Numbered from the stretch's first letter, positions 16,169 through 25,175 are shown. The stretch: DNA of 36,039 nucleotides from an uncultured Acidimicrobiales bacterium (GCA_937991435.1 CALKPY010000129.1:1-36039); one strand, 5' to 3'. Notes: generated by a model from the letters alone, not told the origin. Program-made: numbers and translations.

Positions 16169-17455
16169 ATGCAAGTACTCGCAGTGATTGCAATTATTCT
16201 GGCGATCATCGTTATGGCGGTGGCTCTGGCGATCAAGAGCCTTGTCGTCATCTGTCCGCCCAACCAGGTTGCGGTCGTGTCAGGACGAAGCCGAATTCTT
16301 GAAGACGGCCGCAAGGTCGGCTACCGAGTGATCAAAGGCGGTCGAACAATCCGGCTGCCGGTTGTCGAACGAGTCGACTTCATGGACCTCAACACCATTC
16401 CCATCGACGTGTCGGTGAGTAACGCCTATTCCAAGGGCGCTATCCCTCTCGACGTTCAGGGTGTTGCCAACATCAAGGTGTCGAGCCGCGAAGGAATCCT
16501 TGAGAACTCGGTCGAGCGCTTCCTTGGTCAAGACTCGATGTACATCCAGCAGATCGCAAAGGAAAACCTCGAAGCGAACCTGCGTGGTGTGCTGTCGACC
16601 CTGACACCAGAGGAAGTCAACGAAGACCGTCTCAAGTTCGCGCAGACACTCATCGACGAAGCAGACGACGATATTCGCACGCTTGGACTTGAGCTCGACG
16701 TGCTCAAGATTCAGAACGTCACCGACCAGGTCGGCTACCTCGAAGCCGTCGGTCGCCGCCGCACAGCGCAGGTGCTTACAGAGGCCCGCGAGTCCGAGGC
16801 ACGCCAAGCCGCCGATGCAGAAGAGGCCGAGGCACGGGCACGCACCCGCTCAGAGCTTGCTCGGGTGCACGCTGACCTGCAAATCGCCGAAGAAAACAAC
16901 CGGCTTCGTGTTCGCAACGCGGAGCTCGACGCAACCGCTGTCGCGAGCGAGAAAGAAGCTGTGGTCGCCGGCGAAAAGGCCAAGGTCACGGCCGAGCAAG
17001 ACCTCGAAACTGCCCGCATCGAGCTACAGAAGCGACGCCTTGAGGCAGACGTCATCGAACCAGCACGTGCCGCGAAAGAAGCTGCCGAATTGCGCGCCAA
17101 GGGAGACGCCGCGATCATCATCGCCGACGGCGATGCGCAAGTCGATGTGTTGGCAAAACTGACGGCCCAGTTCAAAGCTGCTGGTTCTGACGCCCAGCAG
17201 ATCTTCCTGCTCAGCATGCTTCCTGACCTCGTGGCCCAGATCACGTCGACGGTCGAAGGCATTGATGTTGACAAGATCACGGTGATCGATCACGGCAATG
17301 GTGGTGGCGGTGGGGCGCTCCCAGGAATCGCAGCACAAATGCCGTCGGCAGTAATCGCGATCACCGAGCAGATCGAAGCCGCCACAGGTGTGAACATCTT
17401 GTCGGCCCTCGACCGTTCGAAGACCGAGCCACCCGTCATCGAAATCGACGAATAA
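16169..17455 (+). CDS. Flotillin-like SPFH/band 7 protein
   Basis: This 428-residue protein begins with a membrane helix (about 3-27, LAVIAIILAIIVMAVALAI). An SPFH/band 7 domain follows (about 30-200), starting VICPPNQVAVVSGR. A long coiled coil rich in Ala, Glu, Arg and Lys runs from about 200 to 320 and carries the AE-rich repeats typical of flotillins. A hydrophobic glycine-rich tail ends in PPVIEIDE. Flotillins oligomerise on the inner face of the membrane, scaffold ordered microdomains and influence fluidity. The NfeD-like gene upstream is the standard partner. The stop codon lies inside a 26-bp tandem duplication. Confidence 0.92.
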   Translation: MQVLAVIAIILAIIVMAVALAIKSLVVICPPNQVAVVSGRSRILEDGRKVGYRVIKGGRTIRLPVVERVDFMDLNTIPIDVSVSNAYSKGAIPLDVQGVANIKVSSREGILENSVERFLGQDSMYIQQIAKENLEANLRGVLSTLTPEEVNEDRLKFAQTLIDEADDDIRTLGLELDVLKIQNVTDQVGYLEAVGRRRTAQVLTEARESEARQAADAEEAEARARTRSELARVHADLQIAEENNRLRVRNAELDATAVASEKEAVVAGEKAKVTAEQDLETARIELQKRRLEADVIEPARAAKEAAELRAKGDAAIIIADGDAQVDVLAKLTAQFKAAGSDAQQIFLLSMLPDLVAQITSTVEGIDVDKITVIDHGNGGGGGALPGIAAQMPSAVIAITEQIEAATGVNILSALDRSKTEPPVIEIDE

Positions 17456-17481
17456 CACCCGTCATCGAAATCGACGAATAA
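17430..17481. repeat. Perfect 26-bp tandem duplication across the flotillin stop codon
   Basis: Bases 17430-17455 and 17456-17481 are identical and adjacent. The first copy encodes the last residues of flotillin and its TAA; the second repeats the same end outside the gene. Because 26 is not a multiple of three, the second copy is out of frame with the first. Confidence 0.97.
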
Positions 17482-17493
17482 GACGCTTGCGGC

Positions 17494-17522
17494 AACGCCG
17501 GTGAGACCGACTCACTGGCGTT
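17494..17522. terminator. Hairpin between convergent flotillin and ppx genes
   Basis: AACGCCGGTGAG (17494-17505) and CTCACTGGCGTT (17511-17522) form a 12-bp stem with one G-U pair and the five-base loop ACCGA. It begins 39 bases past the flotillin stop and overlaps the last codons of ppx. There is no uridine tract, so it is either a weak bidirectional terminator or a stabilising 3' structure. Confidence 0.6.
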
Positions 17523-19053
17523 CGCTGATCTCGACGACCCGGCCAGCCGCCGAAGCCAACATGGCCGACCGAGCGTTGGCCGTAAACAACTCTGTTGATG
17601 AATCGGCATTGTTCGACACCTGCGCACGAATCGAAAGCCGTGCCGGTTCGACCGTGACATCGAGATCTTCAACCACAGCACTTCTCGTGCGATCAAGTGC
17701 AATCGCCACCCGCAATATCCCCGCTAGCCAACGAACACGGGCCTGGTCCTCGACGCTGAGCAGCGACCACGGCTCGTGACTGTCCTTTGGACCGCTGCGC
17801 CGGTGGTAGCGAGCAACTTGCGCAATCAGGTCCACCTCACGATCGGTCCAGCCCACGAGACGGTCGCTGTTGCGAATGATGTAGTCACTGTGATGATGAT
17901 GCGACGAATGCGACACCATCAGACCAATGTTGTGCAGGAAACTGCCGGCCTCAAGCAACTCGCGATCGGCCGAACCCAGATCGTGAACCTGCAACAGCTC
18001 GTCAAAGAGCCGAAGAGCGAGGTCGGTCACATGCTGTGCTTGCAGTCGATCAGTGTCAAATGACTCGGCCATGCGCAACAGCGACTCGCGCCGTAAATCG
18101 GCAAATCGAGGGGCTCCCGCTTCGATTCCCCACGTGCGATCCAGCAAGACTCCCTCTCGCAGGGCCCACGGACTCGTCGTCATGCGAGTCAGCCCAAACG
18201 CGCTGAAGAGCTCCTGCAACAAAATGGCTCCGGCGACAATCACATCGGCTCGTTTCGCCGCGAGCCCGCTCACCTGGCTTGCTCGCTCTGCGGCCGTTGG
18301 CCACAGCGTCAGCTCATCGGTGATCTGGTCGAGTCCGGTGCGGTCGATCAGCGTGTCAAGTCCCGGCTGGGTCGTAGCCCCCATCGAACGCAACCGAATT
18401 AGATCGCCGAGTTCCGTGATCGTGCCAGAGGACCCAATCGCCAGCTGGAATCCGAGCGGAACCAGCTCCGAAACCGCCGGAGCGATAAATGCTCGGACAT
18501 GACGGCGGCAATCCTCGATGGCACTCTCGCTGATTTGCCCGCTGGGAAAGAACGTGTTGGTGAGACGAAGATGGCCGATCTTCAGGCTTCGTAGCGCCAG
18601 GGTGCGCCCAGACTTGCCGACAACCATCTCGGTGCTGCCACCACCAATGTCGATGACAAGCACCTGCTGCTCGAACACCGGCAACGCCTGAAGCACGCCG
18701 AGATGGATCAGGCGGGCTTCTTCGCGACCGGAAATAACCTCGACGACGACGCCGGCTTCAGCGCAGCGACGCACAAATTCCGGGCCGTTCGTTGCTTCGC
18801 GCACCGCGCTGGTTGCCACCGCATCGACGTCGGCGTCGAGGCTCTCGGCAATGGCAGCAAACCGTGCCAGGGCCGCTACCCCACGTTCGATCGCCGCTTC
18901 GCTCAGCTCTCGGTGGTCACCCGTTGTGCCTTCGCCAAGCCGCACCATCTCTTTCTCGGTCGTAACGACATCGAAGCTGCCATCGGCACGAACATCGGCG
19001 ACTACCAGGTGAAACGAGTTGGTTCCGATGTCAACGGCAGCGCGGCGCTTCAT
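17512..19053 (-). CDS. ppx: Exopolyphosphatase/pppGpp phosphohydrolase (Ppx/GppA family)
   Basis: This 513-residue protein has the Ppx/GppA actin-like ATPase fold. AAVDIGTNSFHLVVADV (5-21) and VIDIGGGSTEMVVG (about 133-146) are the two phosphate-binding motifs, and SGREEARLIHLGV is the conserved segment between them. The C-terminal third is an HD-like domain with LHNIGLMVSHSSHHHHSDYII. Full-length family members with this domain hydrolyse polyphosphate from the end or convert pppGpp to ppGpp; sequence alone does not decide. The ATG overlaps the cinA stop codon by 4 bp (ATGA), so translation is coupled. Confidence 0.9.
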   Translation of the reverse strand: MKRRAAVDIGTNSFHLVVADVRADGSFDVVTTEKEMVRLGEGTTGDHRELSEAAIERGVAALARFAAIAESLDADVDAVATSAVREATNGPEFVRRCAEAGVVVEVISGREEARLIHLGVLQALPVFEQQVLVIDIGGGSTEMVVGKSGRTLALRSLKIGHLRLTNTFFPSGQISESAIEDCRRHVRAFIAPAVSELVPLGFQLAIGSSGTITELGDLIRLRSMGATTQPGLDTLIDRTGLDQITDELTLWPTAAERASQVSGLAAKRADVIVAGAILLQELFSAFGLTRMTTSPWALREGVLLDRTWGIEAGAPRFADLRRESLLRMAESFDTDRLQAQHVTDLALRLFDELLQVHDLGSADRELLEAGSFLHNIGLMVSHSSHHHHSDYIIRNSDRLVGWTDREVDLIAQVARYHRRSGPKDSHEPWSLLSVEDQARVRWLAGILRVAIALDRTRSAVVEDLDVTVEPARLSIRAQVSNNADSSTELFTANARSAMLASAAGRVVEISERQ

Positions 19054-20297
19054 ACGCGTGCCAACAAGCGCTTGCGCAGTTCGTTGAGCACCGTGATGTT
19101 GGTGAACTCACGAGTGCGTTGTCGATCAAAGGGCCATTCGACCATCAGCGTTTCAGTCTCGTCGTCGAGGTGCGTAGCCATAAACACTGTTCCCGGTTGG
19201 TGCCCCCCAGCGGGGCTCGGCCCGGCGACGCCGGTCACAGCCGCTGCACAGTCGACTCCGAGCGCCTGTACCGCTCCTTGGACCATCGCAATCGCCCCCT
19301 GTTCGCTGATCGCCGAAACGTCGGGTCCCAACCCAAGCAGCGAAGATTTGACAGCGTCGCTGTACGCGACGATCGACCCGGCAAACACATCGCTAGCCCC
19401 AGGTACGGCGGTGAGTCGTTGCCCGATGAGGCCACCCGTCAACGACTCAGCAAGACCCAATTTGAGTCCTTGAGAACGGCACAGGTCGAGCACGACACTC
19501 TCCATGGTTTCGTCATCGATACCGAACACGATCTCTGGTTTGAGCAGGACCCGAACCCTGTTCTCTTGTTGTTCCAGCACTGCCTCGACTGAATTCTGGT
19601 CGGCCCCCTTGGCGGTGATACGAACTTTGAGTCCTTCGATACCACTTGCGAGAAACGCAATCGTCGCCTCTCCAGACCCGTCGAGACGCACAATTTCCTC
19701 AGCAAGGATCTCCGCAAGTCCAGATTCGCTATGGCCCCAGGTACGCAGCACACGGCTGGCGATGACCTCGGTCACTTCTCCTCGGCGCCGCAAGTCCGGC
19801 ACCACGAAGCCATCGATCATCTCACGCATTTCCCACGGAACGCCAGGCACGGCATAGATGACCTGGTCAGCACCTACCGGGCAGCACAAGCCCGGAGCTG
19901 TCCCCGGTTGCACAGGAATCGCTTGGCCTCCGACCGGAACCTGAGCCTGCGACAGGTTGCTGGCAGGCATGTCCCGACCGCGACGGCTGAACATGGCCGA
20001 AATGCGATCGACAAGCTCTGGCCGGGTTTCAAGCTCAACGCCCATGACATCAGCTACAGCTTGACGAGTGATGTCGTCTTGTGTGGGCCCTAACCCGCCG
20101 CACAAGATGACAGCGTCGCTTCGGTCCAGAGCCTGGTCAAGAATCTGCCGCAATCGTTCCGGGTTGTCGCCGACCTTGACCTGCACATGGCTGTCAATGC
20201 CTGCCAACGCCAACCGTTCGCCAATGTACGACGAATTGGTGTCGACGATCTGACCAAGCAACAGCTCGGTACCAACAGCAATGACCTCGCACTTCAC
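19050..20297 (-). CDS. cinA: CinA-family nicotinamide-nucleotide amidohydrolase
   Basis: This 415-residue protein has both CinA parts. The N-terminal MoCF-binding/COG1058 domain (about 1-170) shows VGTELLLGQIVDTNSSYIG and CGGLGPTQDDITR; in homologues it is an ADP-ribose pyrophosphatase. The C-terminal PncC-like domain (about 255-412) shows LAESLTGGLIGQRLTAVPGAS, with the catalytic serine in ESLTGG, and deamidates nicotinamide mononucleotide. Together they salvage NAD breakdown products. It lies 27 bp after pgsA and overlaps ppx by 4 bp. In many actinobacteria recA and recX follow cinA; here ppx does. Confidence 0.94.
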   Translation of the reverse strand: MKCEVIAVGTELLLGQIVDTNSSYIGERLALAGIDSHVQVKVGDNPERLRQILDQALDRSDAVILCGGLGPTQDDITRQAVADVMGVELETRPELVDRISAMFSRRGRDMPASNLSQAQVPVGGQAIPVQPGTAPGLCCPVGADQVIYAVPGVPWEMREMIDGFVVPDLRRRGEVTEVIASRVLRTWGHSESGLAEILAEEIVRLDGSGEATIAFLASGIEGLKVRITAKGADQNSVEAVLEQQENRVRVLLKPEIVFGIDDETMESVVLDLCRSQGLKLGLAESLTGGLIGQRLTAVPGASDVFAGSIVAYSDAVKSSLLGLGPDVSAISEQGAIAMVQGAVQALGVDCAAAVTGVAGPSPAGGHQPGTVFMATHLDDETETLMVEWPFDRQRTREFTNITVLNELRKRLLARV

Positions 20298-20324
20298 GTG
20301 CGTTGACTGTAGGCGTCGAAACGT

Positions 20325-20903
20325 TTATGGGGCGGTTCTGGCAGCGGACTCGCCGTCTATCAGGTACTGCGCACCGGTGTAGAGCGTGATCGCTACGGCG
20401 CTCCAGATTGCAATATCGACGATGCGCTGCTGATTGAGCAGGGGCGGAAGCACGGCCAGCAGCAGGGCTGCGCCCTGCACGGTTGCCTTCCACTTGGCCA
20501 GCGGGCGGGCGGGAATCGCGACGCCACGGAGCGCAAATCGTACGCGATACAAGCTGATAGCGATCTCGCGGATAGCGATCAGTGCCATGGGTACAAGGGC
20601 CACACGGTTTACCGAAACAAGTGTGAAGCCCACCCCGAGAATCACGACCTTGTCGGCCAGTGGGTCAAGGAAGGCGCCGCTGCGGCTGAAGCTGTTGGTC
20701 GCCCGGGCCACCTGCCCATCGATCAGATCGGTGAATCCCATCAGCAGACCGACAGTGAACGCGGCCCACGATGTGCCGAGAAGAGCCTCGTCGGTCAGAA
20801 TCATCGAACACAGAACCGGTGTCAGCACGATGCGGCTGACCGTGATTGCGTTTGCAGGTGTAGCCAGCCCCGCGAGCGGCCACGCCCTTACGACATCGGT
20901 CAC
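20325..20903 (-). CDS. pgsA: CDP-diacylglycerol-glycerol-3-phosphate 3-phosphatidyltransferase
   Basis: This 192-residue membrane enzyme has the complete CDP-alcohol phosphotransferase motif: D62-G63-xx-A66-R67-x8-G76-xxx-D80-xxx-D84. About five or six hydrophobic segments are visible. Its position between rimO and cinA is the one typical of pgsA, which makes phosphatidylglycerophosphate for phosphatidylglycerol and cardiolipin. Other family members (phosphatidylinositol-phosphate or cardiolipin synthases) share the motif, so specificity rests on context. The GTG start at 20903 overlaps the rimO stop codon by 4 bp (GTGA). Confidence 0.9.
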   Translation of the reverse strand: MTDVVRAWPLAGLATPANAITVSRIVLTPVLCSMILTDEALLGTSWAAFTVGLLMGFTDLIDGQVARATNSFSRSGAFLDPLADKVVILGVGFTLVSVNRVALVPMALIAIREIAISLYRVRFALRGVAIPARPLAKWKATVQGAALLLAVLPPLLNQQRIVDIAIWSAVAITLYTGAQYLIDGESAARTAP

Positions 20904-22204
20904 AGGTCGGTATCAGTCAGGGCAGGATCAGTCAGGGCAGGATCAGCGAGCGCGCCGTCGGCCTGCAGGTCTGGGCCTGCGGCATTGGTAATTGTCACCG
21001 TGGTCAACGAACCTGGCTCAAGACTTGCTGGAATCTCAATAATTCCGTCGATCTCGGGTGCTTCGCGATGCGATCGCCCAATGCCAATTTCGTCCACAAG
21101 TACTTGGACCTGTGAACCAATCAAATCGTCACGTTTTTCTTCGGTGATCACATCTTGCGATTCACGTAATTCCGCCAACCGCTCATTCATGAGACCCGGA
21201 TCAACTGCACCATCAAGATCCGCGGCATAGGTGCCGTCTTCTCGGCTGTACGCAAAGAACCCACACCAATCGAGTCGGGCTTGATCGACAAACTCAATCA
21301 ACGCGTCGTGATCTTCTTCGGTCTCGCCGGGATACCCCACGATGAAATTGCTGCGGAACGCCGCAGATGGCTCGAGGGCCCGAATTCGCTCAATGCGCTC
21401 CATGAACACATCAGCGCTTCCCCAGCGACGCATACGGCGCATGAGAGGCCGTGACACGTGCTGCAGCGACAGATCGAAGTACGGCATATCAATATCGCAC
21501 ATTGTTTCGATGAGTTCGTCGGTCAGGTCGCTCGGATACAGATACAGCAGCCGGACTCGGTCGACCTGTTCGGCGACCCGCTTGACCAGCGGCACGATGG
21601 CTCGTTCGCCAACTCCTTGATCACGGCCAAAGGCGGCGAGATCCTGTGCTACCAACACAGCCTCGCGAATCTGCAAAGCATCGACTTCGGCGCAGATGTC
21701 ATCGATCGTGCGGCTGCGTTGGGGGCCGCGGAACGTCGGGATAGCGCAGAAACCACAATTGCGGTCGCAGCCTTCGGCGATCTTCACGTAGGCCCACGGA
21801 AGCGCAGACACCGGTCGAGACAGGTGCAGCAGGTCTAGCGAAGGCGCCGCTTTGGACTTCGTCGACAACGTGACCGGTACGCCAAATCCGGATATGGCAT
21901 CGGCTTCGGGCAATGCCTCGGCGAGCTCGTCTCCGTAACGCTCGGCCATGCAGCCCGTGACTACCAACCGGGCGTCTTCAGACCGGTTGTGGTCGAGGGC
22001 CAAGATGGTGTGAATCGACTCTTCGCGTGCCTCTTCGATAAACGCGCACGTGTTGACCACGATCAAATCGGCTTCGCCGGCGTCGACCGCAGCTGTCATT
22101 CCGTCGGCGATGAGCGTGCCTTCGAGTTTGTCCGAGTCGACCTGGTTCTTCGGACACCCGAGGGTCTCGATGAAATAGGTCTCCGCCTGGTCAGATGAAG
22201 CCAC
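20900..22204 (-). CDS. rimO: Ribosomal protein S12 methylthiotransferase
   Basis: This 434-residue radical SAM enzyme adds a methylthio group to an aspartate of ribosomal protein S12. The N-terminal domain holds C17, C53 and C85 for the auxiliary 4Fe-4S cluster. C146-xxx-C150-xx-C153 (EGCDRNCGFC) binds the SAM cluster. A C-terminal TRAM domain lies at about 355-420. ETLGCPKNQVDSD at the start is typical of RimO rather than MiaB. The extreme C-terminus carries a short 5-residue repeat (DPALT) produced by a 15-bp DNA repeat. It begins 9 bp after the exchanger stop and overlaps pgsA by 4 bp. Confidence 0.95.
   Translation of the reverse strand: MASSDQAETYFIETLGCPKNQVDSDKLEGTLIADGMTAAVDAGEADLIVVNTCAFIEEAREESIHTILALDHNRSEDARLVVTGCMAERYGDELAEALPEADAISGFGVPVTLSTKSKAAPSLDLLHLSRPVSALPWAYVKIAEGCDRNCGFCAIPTFRGPQRSRTIDDICAEVDALQIREAVLVAQDLAAFGRDQGVGERAIVPLVKRVAEQVDRVRLLYLYPSDLTDELIETMCDIDMPYFDLSLQHVSRPLMRRMRRWGSADVFMERIERIRALEPSAAFRSNFIVGYPGETEEDHDALIEFVDQARLDWCGFFAYSREDGTYAADLDGAVDPGLMNERLAELRESQDVITEEKRDDLIGSQVQVLVDEIGIGRSHREAPEIDGIIEIPASLEPGSLTTVTITNAAGPDLQADGALADPALTDPALTDTDL
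20912..20946. repeat. 15-bp tandem repeat at the 3' end of rimO
   Basis: ATCAGTCAGGGCAGG occurs at 20912-20926 and 20927-20941, followed by a partial third copy. It keeps frame and encodes the repeated DPALT units of the RimO tail. Confidence 0.9.
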
Positions 22205-22213
22205 CCGCCAAGG

Positions 22214-23239
22214 CTATTGCGTTGACCCGTACGCCGCGGCTTCAGCCGCGCTATCGACACAAGACGCATCGGCGGGTGACTCATCACAGTCGACAGTCGT
22301 GCTCGCTGTAAATGGCATCGAAACGAAATAGATCAGCAACAGAACGACGGCTTGCCAACGAACAACTGCGCCCCCGCTCAGCAGGAACGCTGCAGCGATG
22401 ACTACGACGGCGATCATGATCACCGTGGCGAGACCTGCGAGGTTGCTGTCATCGAGCGGACCTGGGCCGAGCAGACCAAGCACCGCGCCTACCGCGAGGC
22501 TATTGAAGATGTTCGAGCCCAAGAGATTGCCAATGATCAGGCCGGTCTCGCCTTTTCGCGCCGCGACAACCGCCGTCACCATCTCGGGAAGCGATGTTCC
22601 AATGGCAACGAGCGTGAGGCCGACGAACCCGCCACTAAGGCCAAGTCCATCGGCAACCGCAAGGGCACCATCAACGAGTAGCCATGCGCCAGCGACCGTG
22701 CCGATGAGACCGAGCACCGTGCGAACCGCTTCTTGCACAACAGGTGTGTCCGCGTCAGCTTCTTCGCCGGGGCCAAAGTTGTCGTCGAGATGGTTGTCGC
22801 CGCCAAATCGCAGCAACCAGCCCAGGGCCACGACCAGTGCGACGAGCAGCACCACGCCTTCCCAGACTTCGAATCCGTTCTGCACGAACACGGCGAACAG
22901 CAGCACCGAGCCAACGCACAGCGGAAGCTCACTTCGCAGCGTCTCCGCGTTGGCCGCAATGACCGTGATTAGTGCGGCGAGGCCAAGCACAAGCGTGAGG
23001 TTGGCAACGTTGGATCCAATCACGTTGCCCACGCCGAGTTCAGAATCGCCTTGCACTGCAGCAACGCCAGATACGAGCATCTCGGGCAGGCTTGTACCAA
23101 AGCCAATAACCAGGGCACCAACGACGACGGGTGACAAGTTCAGGCCCGAGGCAATTCGTGCAGCGCCTTCGACAAAGTGGTCGGCGGCAAACGTCAACAG
23201 CACAATTCCGACGATCAGAAACAAGACTCCAGCCACCAC
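22214..23239 (-). CDS. Sodium/calcium exchanger family protein
   Basis: This 341-residue integral membrane protein has about ten hydrophobic segments and the two alpha repeats of the CaCA superfamily. Repeat 1 contains GFGTSLPEMLVSG then GNVIGSNVANLTLVLG. Repeat 2 contains AIGTSLPEMVTAVVAARKG then GNLLGSNIFNSLAVGA. The glutamates in both TSLPE motifs coordinate Ca2+ and Na+ in structural relatives. It is expected to expel Ca2+ in exchange for Na+ or H+, resembling YrbG-type bacterial members. The start is GTG. Its stop lies 9 bp before rimO, so it heads or belongs to the rimO-pgsA-cinA-ppx run. A polar insertion of about 30 acidic residues separates the two halves. Confidence 0.92.
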   Translation of the reverse strand: MVAGVLFLIVGIVLLTFAADHFVEGAARIASGLNLSPVVVGALVIGFGTSLPEMLVSGVAAVQGDSELGVGNVIGSNVANLTLVLGLAALITVIAANAETLRSELPLCVGSVLLFAVFVQNGFEVWEGVVLLVALVVALGWLLRFGGDNHLDDNFGPGEEADADTPVVQEAVRTVLGLIGTVAGAWLLVDGALAVADGLGLSGGFVGLTLVAIGTSLPEMVTAVVAARKGETGLIIGNLLGSNIFNSLAVGAVLGLLGPGPLDDSNLAGLATVIMIAVVVIAAAFLLSGGAVVRWQAVVLLLIYFVSMPFTASTTVDCDESPADASCVDSAAEAAAYGSTQ

Positions 23240-23323
23240 GACGCGAGGCTAGCGAACCGAGACGGAGAGACGGTCACCGAGTTGAGCTGCCCGTTCTGTG
23301 CGGAAGACCGACAGTCCCGATCC

Positions 23324-23345
23324 CTCCCCTAAACCTCCCCTAAAC
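23324..23345. repeat. Two tandem copies of an 11-bp unit between genes
   Basis: CTCCCCTAAAC occurs at 23324-23334 and 23335-23345, with a partial third start after it. It lies in the 136-base gap between the PEP-utilising gene and the exchanger. I see no hairpin or convincing promoter in that gap; the repeat is its only structure. Confidence 0.85.
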
Positions 23346-23375
23346 CTCAGCCCCCATACCTCACCCAGGCTCCGG

Positions 23376-25121
23376 TCAATCAATAATCGTGACCGTGCCG
23401 GTGGTGCCGTCGACTCGCACCTGATCGCCGTGTCGAATCCGCGTTGTTGCGTCGGTCGCGGCTACGACGCATGGCATGCCGAACTCGCGGGCGACGATAA
23501 CGGCGTGGCTCATCTGCCCACCGACATCGACCACAACCGCCTCGACAGGCACAAAGAGTGGGGTCCATGCCGGGTCGGTCAACGGCGCAATCAGCACGTC
23601 GCCAGGGCCGAGGTCACGCGGGTCGAACGGGTCTGTAACGACGCACGCGCGCCCTTCGGCGATGCCCGGTACCGCAGCGATACCGCCTATCGAATCACCC
23701 ACGCCGAGCATGTCACGGTCTTGTGACACCGCGTTACGAAGCGGCCACGTCGAAAATGGTGGCATTTCGCCGTCGAATACAAATGGCGGCACGCGTGCTG
23801 CCAGCATCTGCCGGGCAGAGCGACGCTGGGCAATCGTTTCCACCATCGACGATGGGTCGGCGATCCAGTCGTCGAGTTCATCGTCGAAGCAGAACCACAT
23901 GTCTTCCCAGACGCCGCCCGGAACACGGCTCGAAACACGACCCGCGAGCTCTCGAGCAATCAGTCGTACAACATGGATCAACTCGACAACTGTTGTCTTG
24001 GATCGTTCACGACCGACAGAAAGAGCCGAGGCTGCCGCCAGCGAGCGATCGAACATCATCGTGCGGCCAAAGCCCATTAACCGACGTGCTTCGGCGACGC
24101 GCTCTGCTCGGCCCGCGATCAACGCAGCCGTGCGGGCCGATGGTTCCTGGCTGTCTGGAGCGCCGCGCATGCGATCGACAAGTGTCAAAGCGAGCTCCGG
24201 GCGTGTCCCCCACGTGTCGCATGCTGTCTCCCACTCGTTGGGGCCACGGCTTCCGTACCGTTCAAGAAACACCGCGAACTCGTCGAGGAACGGCGCGGCC
24301 AGAACCTCGCCCCTGAGACGGGTCAGAAGCCCATCGATGCCGTGATCAAACTCACGGCTGACGACCACCGAGGAATCGGCGAGCCGAGCCAGGTTCCACA
24401 GCGCGGTACTCGGGGCGGCACTGTCGACCTCGCCGAGCCCGGTGAGCAGGTCGAGGGCACGATCACGGCTGCCAAGTTTGTCTTCACACAACCCGCCTAG
24501 TAGCTGAATGGCGCCGCCCGCGCGTGAAGTCACATCGATGTGCCGAGAGAACAGCCTGGTGACCTGCCTATGAAGCGATCGAAGCAGTTCGGCAAGCTCG
24601 GCGTCTGTGCCGTTTAGCAGCGAAGGCAGCCGCTGCACATAGGCCTGCACCAGCGCACGGTCTGCTTCGAGGTCCGACAGGTCCTGAGTTCCCAAAATCT
24701 GTAGGCCGTAGCGAAGGGCACAAAGGCTGGCCGCGAAGTTTCGATCGTCGCTCTGCGGCACGTGGGGTGGCGCCAGGTCTTCGCTTCCTAGATATGTGGC
24801 GTCGACGGCTTCGATCTCGACGCCAGGACTGCGCAGCGCAACCACCCGGCTCAGGGACAGATTGAGATACATGTAGCCACCAAAGCAACCGCCACCGGCC
24901 GTGATTCCCTCGGCCATGTCCTGCGAGCGCACGATTCCGGTTGCCAAAACGCTCTGCATGAGTTCGGCATCGTTCGCACGCCAGTAGCTCAAGGTCAACG
25001 GATACGCGACCTCTGGCCACACTTCGCCAGCATTTCCACGCGTGTACACCGGAAATCGGCGGCTTGGCGGCTCGTGAAGGTACCGACCGGCACCGATATC
25101 GACCATGGGCACCTGCGTCAT
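23376..25121 (-). CDS. PEP-utilising swivel-domain protein lacking the ATP-grasp domain
   Basis: This 581-residue protein resembles the C-terminal two thirds of rifampin phosphotransferase and PEP synthase-like enzymes. The region GGYMYLNLSLSRVVALRSPG (about 80-99) looks like the middle, substrate-binding domain of rifampin phosphotransferase-type proteins. The last ~90 residues are the PEP-utilising swivel domain: PGIAEGRACVV, then DVLIAPLTDPAWTPLF, then GGQMSHAVIVAREFGMPCVV with the phosphorylatable H539. No ATP-grasp domain is present, although family enzymes need one to phosphorylate the histidine. It may act with a separately encoded partner or have another role. The substrate is unknown. 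The DUF3179 gene ends 54 bp beyond its start, so order on the strand is ftsK, DUF3179, this gene. Confidence 0.8.
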   Translation of the reverse strand: MTQVPMVDIGAGRYLHEPPSRRFPVYTRGNAGEVWPEVAYPLTLSYWRANDAELMQSVLATGIVRSQDMAEGITAGGGCFGGYMYLNLSLSRVVALRSPGVEIEAVDATYLGSEDLAPPHVPQSDDRNFAASLCALRYGLQILGTQDLSDLEADRALVQAYVQRLPSLLNGTDAELAELLRSLHRQVTRLFSRHIDVTSRAGGAIQLLGGLCEDKLGSRDRALDLLTGLGEVDSAAPSTALWNLARLADSSVVVSREFDHGIDGLLTRLRGEVLAAPFLDEFAVFLERYGSRGPNEWETACDTWGTRPELALTLVDRMRGAPDSQEPSARTAALIAGRAERVAEARRLMGFGRTMMFDRSLAAASALSVGRERSKTTVVELIHVVRLIARELAGRVSSRVPGGVWEDMWFCFDDELDDWIADPSSMVETIAQRRSARQMLAARVPPFVFDGEMPPFSTWPLRNAVSQDRDMLGVGDSIGGIAAVPGIAEGRACVVTDPFDPRDLGPGDVLIAPLTDPAWTPLFVPVEAVVVDVGGQMSHAVIVAREFGMPCVVAATDATTRIRHGDQVRVDGTTGTVTIID

Positions 25122-25175
25122 GGCCCGAGCTTAGGTGACGACTCAATTGCTGTCAGGAAGACGACGCCCGCCTCG

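Noticed and set aside
22398..23252. Ser/Thr-rich plus-strand frame opposite the exchanger gene
   Set aside because: Low-complexity composition mirrors the membrane-protein codons on the other strand.
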